In this document: piece by piece, positions 6,447 to 9,931 of the stretch
How positions within the stretch are numbered: the first letter of the stretch is position 1
How the letters are laid out: every line of letters begins with the position of its first letter
NCBI GenBank assembly: GCA_964419225.1
Contig: CAYQPF010000172.1
Coordinates: 1-9,931, forward strand
Direction of reading: 5' to 3'
Origin: CAYQPF01 sp964419225
Lineage (GTDB): Bacteria; Cloacimonadota; Cloacimonadia; Cloacimonadales; CAYQPF01
DNA: 9,931 bases
Made by a program: the position numbers and the translations under genes
The notes under the pieces: model-generated
The model's database searches: none
Told to the model about the DNA's origin: nothing
Seen by the model: only the letters and a program-made list of their open reading frames with translations

Positions 6447-6537
6447 TGTAATGACACTCCAAAATTTCTTCGAAATTTCAAAGCCTCGTCCTGACAACGA
6501 GCCTCACCCATATGTCTTTTAGGCACCGCCGTCAACC
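6406..6537 (-). ncRNA. Multibranch structured element in the rep leader
   Basis: Four long-range helices stack in order: GGTTG 6406-6410 with 6533-6537, GGCGG 6414-6418 with 6526-6530, GCCTAA 6423-6428 with 6519-6524, and CATATGG 6429-6435 with 6508-6514. In total 23 bp close a loop of about 70 nt. Inside are three small hairpins: TCATT/AATGA (6443-6454), AAATTTC/GAAATTT (6462-6478) and CTCGT/ACGAG (6485-6501). The order and nesting are too regular for chance in so AT-rich a setting. No known family was recognised. RNA (sense of rep) or folded single-stranded DNA during rolling-circle replication are both possible. Confidence 0.5.
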
Positions 6538-6541
6538 GCAT
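6443..6541 (-). CDS. Possible 32-aa leader peptide (first of an overlapping pair)
   Basis: ATG 6541 opens a 32-codon frame beginning MRLTAVPKRHMGEARCQDE and rich in Arg and Lys. GAGGAA immediately before the ATG is a poor, too-close ribosome binding site. Its TGA overlaps the ATG of the next small frame. It may be a translated leader controlling rep, or only the shadow of the structured element it coincides with. Confidence 0.22.
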   Translation of the reverse strand: MRLTAVPKRHMGEARCQDEALKFRRNFGVSLQ

Positions 6542-6586
6542 TTCCTCGCTTAAATAAATTTTCAATTTACTCTTACCTTTGACATT

Positions 6587-6625
6587 TTCATTCTGTTTCT
6601 CGAAATCGAGAACACACAGAATGAA
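6587..6625 (-). repeat. Bulged 16-bp inverted repeat in the rep leader
   Basis: TTCATTCTGT (6587-6596) pairs with ACAGAATGAA (6616-6625) and, inside, TTCTCG (6597-6602) pairs with CGAGAA (6607-6612) over an AAAT loop. The only flaw is a 3-nt CAC bulge on one side. A long hairpin with a small loop close to a Rep_trans gene is the kind of feature used as a nick-site hairpin. Alternatively it shapes the 5' end of the rep mRNA. Confidence 0.6.
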
Positions 6626-6663
6626 TAATCAACAAAAGTAACAATTCAGTTATTTATATAGTA

Positions 6664-6710
6664 TGACAAACTGTTTATTCACAATATATTATAAAACAAA
6701 CAGTTTGTCA
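6664..6710. promoter_or_regulatory. Twin repressor operators (13-bp inverted repeat)
   Basis: TGACAAACTGTTT (6664-6676) and AAACAGTTTGTCA (6698-6710) are perfect inverted copies 21 bp apart. The right copy sits in ACAAAC-A-GTTTGT, itself a perfect palindrome, and the left copy in ACAAAC-T-GTTTAT, with one mismatch. So there are two palindromic operators, one over the -35 of the rep promoter and one just after its -10. The divergent S24 repressor gene beside them is the obvious candidate to bind them. Confidence 0.7.
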
Positions 6711-6711
6711 A
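6683..6711 (-). promoter_or_regulatory. Promoter of the rep-xis-int operon
   Basis: On the minus strand TTGACA (6711-6706) and TATATT (6688-6683) are 17 bp apart. The -35 lies within the right operator palindrome, so repressor binding should block it. A second, weaker minus-strand candidate (TTGTGA at 6684-6679, TATATA at 6660-6655) spans the left operator. Confidence 0.65.
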
Positions 6712-6717
6712 TACATA

Positions 6718-6746
6718 TTGCAAAAATAATTATTTTGTTATAATAT
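6718..6746 (+). promoter_or_regulatory. Promoter of the repressor gene
   Basis: TTGCAA (6718-6723) is followed by TATAAT at 6739-6744 (15-bp spacer) or TAATAT at 6741-6746 (17-bp spacer), about 33 bp before the repressor ATG. It begins 8 bp beyond the right operator, a place where a bound repressor could stimulate or only mildly limit its own synthesis. Confidence 0.5.
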
Positions 6747-6776
6747 GTTTTTATAGATAAAGAACGAGGTGGATTT

Positions 6777-7553
6777 ATGCCCTATTCAAAATTACTTTCA
6801 AATCTTATTGAATCAGCAAATTTATCAATAAAAGAGGTTGCAATAAAATGCAAGGAATATGGAGTAATTATTACCGCCTCATACATTAGTATGATTAAAA
6901 ATTCAAATGATAAAAAAATACCTTCCGATGATGTTTCGAGAGCATTAGCAAAAGCTTGCGGAGCTGAAAATGTGGAATCTCTTGTTATAGAAGCCTATAT
7001 TGATAAAGCTCCAAAAGAATTTAAAGGATTTCTTGAGAATTATAGACAAATACTTTTAGAATCGACATTGATGCTTTTCACAAATCATTTAGGTGATGAT
7101 GATCTGAAAGCTATTACTAAATCAATGAATGAAATGTCGTTGTCTGAACTGATCCTAAAATCAGATAATTTAAAACAAAATTTAAATTTTGAAAAGATGA
7201 CGGGAAGTAATAATACAAACTTTGAAATGACCAAAGATTTGGCAAAAGCAATTAATGATCTTAGAGAACCGGAAGGATTTATAATTAAAGATAATTCTAT
7301 GTATCCAATTATAAGTAAGGGCAGTATGGTCAATCAATTAGTATTGCCATTGGAAGAATATCAGAATGGGGATATACTGTTAGTAGTTATAAGTGGAAGT
7401 AAAAAAGCCATATGTAGAAAATGCTTTTTTCTTGATGAACCGAGGACAAAGGTTGCACTGATGGCCTACGATCAGGAAATTGACACAGAAAACTACAATA
7501 TTAAAGATATAGCTATTTTGGGTAAAGCGAAAAGGATTATTACAGAATTGTAA
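6777..7553 (+). CDS. CI-like repressor, HTH plus S24 peptidase-like domain
   Basis: A 258-aa regulator. The N-terminus (about 4-70) is an XRE-type helix-turn-helix domain (LSIKEVAIKCKEYG, ITASYISMIKNS). After a linker, residues about 163-258 resemble the LexA/CI S24 domain: IIKDNSMYPIISKGSMV with S174, QNGDILLVV, and AICRKCFF with K215. GAGGTGG lies 4 bp before ATG. It is divergent from rep-xis-int across twin palindromic operators, so it most likely keeps the element integrated. No Ala-Gly cleavage dipeptide is obvious before S174. By alignment with the LexA VKRL motif, the usual lysine position may be R214 rather than K215, so RecA-triggered self-cleavage is uncertain. Confidence 0.85.
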   Translation: MPYSKLLSNLIESANLSIKEVAIKCKEYGVIITASYISMIKNSNDKKIPSDDVSRALAKACGAENVESLVIEAYIDKAPKEFKGFLENYRQILLESTLMLFTNHLGDDDLKAITKSMNEMSLSELILKSDNLKQNLNFEKMTGSNNTNFEMTKDLAKAINDLREPEGFIIKDNSMYPIISKGSMVNQLVLPLEEYQNGDILLVVISGSKKAICRKCFFLDEPRTKVALMAYDQEIDTENYNIKDIAILGKAKRIITEL

Positions 7554-7582
7554 TAACAACAAAATAGTACTGAGGAGTTCAT

Positions 7583-8386
7583 ATGAACAAATTTGAATAC
7601 AAGGAATATTTCGATTTGTATTTTGATTATGGAAAAGAAAAGGCAATCGAATATAAAAATTCATTTGTACCTGATAAACTTTATAAGTATTTCTCATTTT
7701 CTATTTTAGAAGCTGAGAATAATGATAGAATTGGAAAATTAATCAATCAAGAACTATGGTTATCACGAAGATCGAAACTGAATGATCCGTTTGAATTTAA
7801 AACACTGTATGTTTGCAATAATACACAAACAAAATATCATGAGATGCTTTTATTTATGAAGAATTATGTTCTTGATAATATGTCAATAATGTTATGCTTA
7901 ACAGCTGATTATAAAAATAAGTTAATGTGGTCCCATTATTCGGATGGATACAAAGGATACTGCATCGAATTTATTGTTACAAATAAAGACCCTTTTTTCC
8001 CTGTCGAATATAGAAAAAACAGAGAAAATATTACGGAGCTTTTTGGAAGAAATATTTCAAGTGTAATTTCAAAAAATACTAATGAAGAAATTGATAGAAG
8101 CATTTTAGAAGTGAATTATGTAAAGTATTTTAAAGACAGCATTTGGAAGTATGAAAAAGAATTTCGAATTGCATTTGATTGTTTTTCAAGCAATGATGGG
8201 GAATACAAATCTACTTCTGAGTTAGGGTTGAAGATCAATAGAATTTTTAGTGGTATTAATTGTGATAATATGCAAAAACTTATTTTTCTAAAAGATAAAT
8301 TGAACGTTAAATTACTAGATATAGACGTTGTTGATTGTAAGAGTTATAGATTGAAACTGTTAACTTCATACAATGAATTAAAGTAA
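7583..8386 (+). CDS. DUF2971 family protein
   Basis: A 267-aa cytoplasmic protein with the DUF2971 signature blocks in order: KLYKYF (32-37), LWLSRRSKLNDPFEF (58-72), LMWSHYSDGYKGYCIEF (114-130), VEYRK (141-145), and IWKYEKEFRI (187-196). The family is widespread in accessory regions of bacterial genomes. Its biochemical role is not known to me. GAGGAG sits 6 bp before ATG 7583, and only 29 bp separate it from the repressor stop, so it is probably expressed with the repressor while the element is integrated. Such lysogeny-linked expression is usual for cargo that benefits the host. Codon use and AT-richness match the neighbouring cargo. Confidence 0.85.
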   Translation: MNKFEYKEYFDLYFDYGKEKAIEYKNSFVPDKLYKYFSFSILEAENNDRIGKLINQELWLSRRSKLNDPFEFKTLYVCNNTQTKYHEMLLFMKNYVLDNMSIMLCLTADYKNKLMWSHYSDGYKGYCIEFIVTNKDPFFPVEYRKNRENITELFGRNISSVISKNTNEEIDRSILEVNYVKYFKDSIWKYEKEFRIAFDCFSSNDGEYKSTSELGLKINRIFSGINCDNMQKLIFLKDKLNVKLLDIDVVDCKSYRLKLLTSYNELK

Positions 8387-8395
8387 GAATGTTAA

Positions 8396-8554
8396 TGGCA
8401 TCATGAATATGAATCGTATAAGTGTATTTTTTGTTTAAAAGATAGTTCTAAATTTTGTAAAGTTGAACATATTATTTTGGTCTCGGAATTATTGACGATC
8501 GGATCTAAAATGATTGCAAATAATCTAAATCTTGTATACATAAAAATGGTATGA
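8396..8554 (+). pseudogene. Remnant of an HNH endonuclease N-terminus
   Basis: A frame open between TAA 8393-8395 and TGA 8552-8554 has no start codon or ribosome binding site. It nevertheless reads YKCIFCLKDSSKFCKVEHII (8417-8476), closely like the beginning of HNH proteins, with a CxxC zinc knuckle and the EH of the catalytic EHIIP block. After this, similarity is lost (the usual PESLGN is absent). The frame then runs into the promoter of the next gene. It is best read as a decayed cargo gene, 5'-trimmed and 3'-deleted. The match is from memory of the motif, not a search. Confidence 0.42.
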
Positions 8555-8560
8555 TATACT
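8532..8560 (+). promoter_or_regulatory. Extended -10 promoter of the SDH-type protease unit
   Basis: TTGTAT (8532-8537), 17-bp spacer, TATACT (8555-8560) with the extended TGA just before the -10. The start point should be near 8567, giving a leader of about 90 nt. Confidence 0.65.
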
Positions 8561-8568
8561 AAAACTCG

Positions 8569-8588
8569 TAGTAATAATACTATTACTA
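8569..8588. promoter_or_regulatory. Palindromic operator candidate at the protease transcription start
   Basis: TAGTAATA (8569-8576) and TATTACTA (8581-8588) form a perfect 8-bp inverted repeat with a 4-bp centre, right at the predicted start point. The sequence differs from the ACAAACWGTTTGT sites of the CI-like repressor, so a different regulator would be expected. Confidence 0.45.
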
Positions 8589-8654
8589 ATTTAGATTACA
8601 TTAAGACGTTATGTTAAACTATACAATTATATAAAATTCTGAAGGGGGAATATC

Positions 8655-9803
8655 ATGGGTGTTTATTCTGAATATCTTGATATGGGTATGAGTTTTGATC
8701 AAATGTGTAGTGAAAGAAAAAAGCAATTAAAAAGAATTGCATCTTTAAGGCACCGAGATATTTTAGTTTACGCGAGTGATATAACTAAAAATGCTCCTAA
8801 CAGTATTGATTATACAGATATTATGGCGGTTTCTGATCAACTATCAAATATGTCAGGTGATTCGATTGATATCATTTTAGAAACCCCAGGTGGTTATGCT
8901 GAAGTTGCTGAGGACTTAGTTAATCTTATAAGAAATAAATATGAAAAAGTCGGTATAATAATACCAGGAAGTGCAAAGAGTGCAGGTACTATTTTTGCAA
9001 TGGCTGGCGACGAAATACTTATGGGTAAAACATCTGCTCTTGGTCCAATCGATGCACAAATTAAATTTAATGGGAAACAATTTTCTGCGGATGCTCTTTT
9101 ACAAGGATTAGAGAAAATTAAAAGTGAAGTTACTAGAACAAAAAGTCTAAACGCGGCATATATACCTATGCTTCAAAATCTATCACCTGGAGAAATTCAG
9201 CATTCTGAAAATGCACAAAATTTTTCTCAAAAATTGGTGTCAGAATGGCTCATTAAATATAAATTCAAATATTGGGAAACACATTCATCAACTGGAAATC
9301 CAGTCACTGAGGAAGATAAAAAGCAAAGAGCAAAAGAAATAGCAAAAAAATTATGCAACCATTCCGACTGGTTAACTCATGGAAGATCAATAAGAATTGA
9401 TGACTTACAAAAAATGAAACTACTTGTCACTAATTATGATGAAAATCCCGAATTAAGTGACGCAATAATTCGGTATTATACATTACTAAGAATGAGTTTT
9501 GATGCCAATATATACAAGTTGTTCGAAACGTGTAATACTCAGATTTATAGACTTCTATCACTAAATCCTGGGCAAAATCAAACTCAAAATGCTGATAATG
9601 TAGTAATAGAGTTTCAGTGTTCAAAATGTAATACTAAGAGTAAAATTCAAGCTAATCTTAAAAAAGGGATACCAATACAGGCCGGATTTTTTGAATACCC
9701 AGTATCTGATAATATTTTCAAATGCCCTAATTGTGGCATTGAGAATAATTTAATTCAAATCAGAACACAGATTGAGGCTCAAACAAAAAAGACTATTGTT
9801 TAA
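8655..9803 (+). CDS. SDH_sah-type serine protease (ClpP/SppA fold) with C-terminal zinc ribbon
   Basis: A 382-aa protein without signal peptide. Residues about 35-260 match the serine dehydrogenase proteinase family, a cytoplasmic ClpP/crotonase-fold group. ILETPGGYAEVAEDL (74-88) is the oxyanion-hole strand and helix, IIPGSAKSAGTIFAMAGDEI (102-121) carries the likely nucleophile S109, SALGPIDAQI follows (127-136), and THGRSIRIDDL (241-251) holds H242. The C-terminus adds CSKC (322-325) and CPNC (357-360), a four-cysteine zinc ribbon not needed for the fold and perhaps for nucleic-acid or partner binding. GGGGG lies 6 bp before ATG. It has its own promoter and operator and is followed after 17 bp by another gene. 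Substrate unknown; a defence or stress role is inference. Confidence 0.82.
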   Translation: MGVYSEYLDMGMSFDQMCSERKKQLKRIASLRHRDILVYASDITKNAPNSIDYTDIMAVSDQLSNMSGDSIDIILETPGGYAEVAEDLVNLIRNKYEKVGIIIPGSAKSAGTIFAMAGDEILMGKTSALGPIDAQIKFNGKQFSADALLQGLEKIKSEVTRTKSLNAAYIPMLQNLSPGEIQHSENAQNFSQKLVSEWLIKYKFKYWETHSSTGNPVTEEDKKQRAKEIAKKLCNHSDWLTHGRSIRIDDLQKMKLLVTNYDENPELSDAIIRYYTLLRMSFDANIYKLFETCNTQIYRLLSLNPGQNQTQNADNVVIEFQCSKCNTKSKIQANLKKGIPIQAGFFEYPVSDNIFKCPNCGIENNLIQIRTQIEAQTKKTIV

Positions 9804-9820
9804 AAACGGGAGGATCGAAT

Positions 9821-9931
9821 ATGAAAAATAATTTTAACCTAATATTCAGAGAATTGGATAAGGCACAAATAAAGCAAGAAGAGATTTTTAACATTGATAT
9901 GCTTATAAGTGTTGATTTGTATGATGAAATA
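9821..9931 (+). CDS. Unknown gene, 5' part only
   Basis: ATG 9821 has GGGAGG (9808-9813) 7 bp upstream and lies 17 bp after the protease stop, so the two genes form an operon. The 37 visible residues begin MKNNFNLIFRELDKAQIKQE and are charged and probably helical, with no recognised domain. The rest lies outside the window. As partner of the SDH-type protease it may be its adaptor, regulator or target. Confidence 0.7.
   Translation, partial: MKNNFNLIFRELDKAQIKQEEIFNIDMLISVDLYDEI

Larger units (their letters stand above)
6332..6682 (-). promoter_or_regulatory. Long structured leader of the rep-xis-int operon; candidate origin region
   Basis: About 345 nt separate the predicted rep promoter from its start codon, and the stretch is densely paired. 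On the rep-sense strand the order is: a bulged 16-bp hairpin (6587-6625); a multibranch element closed by GGTTG/CAACC, GGCGG/CCGCC, GCCTAA/TTAGGC and CATATGG/CCATATG (6406-6537); then a 7-bp stem (6355-6383) just before the ribosome binding site. The middle part is clearly richer in G+C than the genes around it. It could be a regulatory RNA, a double- or single-strand origin, or an oriT. Origins of Rep_trans proteins often lie just upstream of or within their genes. Confidence 0.55.

Noticed and set aside
9430..9624. Minus-strand 64-codon ORF inside the SDH-type protease gene
   Set aside because: It lies wholly within a well-supported plus-strand gene and has no motif or ribosome binding site.
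2629..9931. CRISPR array or cas genes in the accessory region
   Set aside because: No regularly spaced repeat longer than the 11-bp tandem pair was seen and none of the proteins resembles Cas families.

Overview
The window looks like a low-GC Bacillota (Firmicutes) chromosome. It has strong AGGAGG-type ribosome binding sites, sigma-A-like promoters (TTGACA/TATAAT), AT-rich codon use and a tRNA with an encoded CCA end. The genus cannot be told from the sequence. The left quarter reads as host backbone. Everything to the right of a serine tRNA gene reads as an integrated mobile element with accessory cargo.

Left flank (1-2537): the 3' part of ptsI (PTS enzyme I) is followed, behind its own promoter, by a DeoR-family sugar-type repressor. 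Then comes a gene-poor stretch. It holds a compact GC-richer block of hairpins and a 16-nt direct repeat (2129-2270), a 30-codon small ORF with an excellent but possibly sequestered ribosome binding site (2332-2424), and a good promoter reading toward tRNA-Ser.

Insertion boundary (2538-2705): tRNA-Ser(GGA) is intact and is followed at once by a strong terminator hairpin and a perfect 11-bp tandem repeat. This is the usual architecture of an attL site of a tyrosine-recombinase element. The other end (attR) is not in the window.

Element (about 2628 to beyond 9931): the first cargo gene encodes a HEPN-type protein with an RNKIIH motif. A leftward operon follows: a Rep_trans-type replication initiator/relaxase, a small excisionase starting inside the rep 3' end, and a tyrosine integrase whose ATG abuts the excisionase stop. 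The rep gene has a long leader of about 345 nt containing an elaborate set of long-range base-paired arms. A divergent CI-like S24 repressor faces this operon across a promoter region with two copies of an ACAAACWGTTTGT-type palindrome, which would fit a lysogeny-like switch controlling rep-xis-int. With no mating-channel or coupling-protein gene visible, an integrative mobilizable element or a satellite-like element is the best reading.

Right cargo (7554-9931): a DUF2971 protein follows the repressor. Then come an apparent remnant of an HNH endonuclease, and a separately promoted unit with a ClpP/SppA-fold serine protease of the SDH_sah type carrying a C-terminal zinc ribbon, plus the start of a further gene that runs off the window. 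HEPN, DUF2971 and SDH-type genes near an integrase make this a plausible but unproven defence or inter-element-conflict island.
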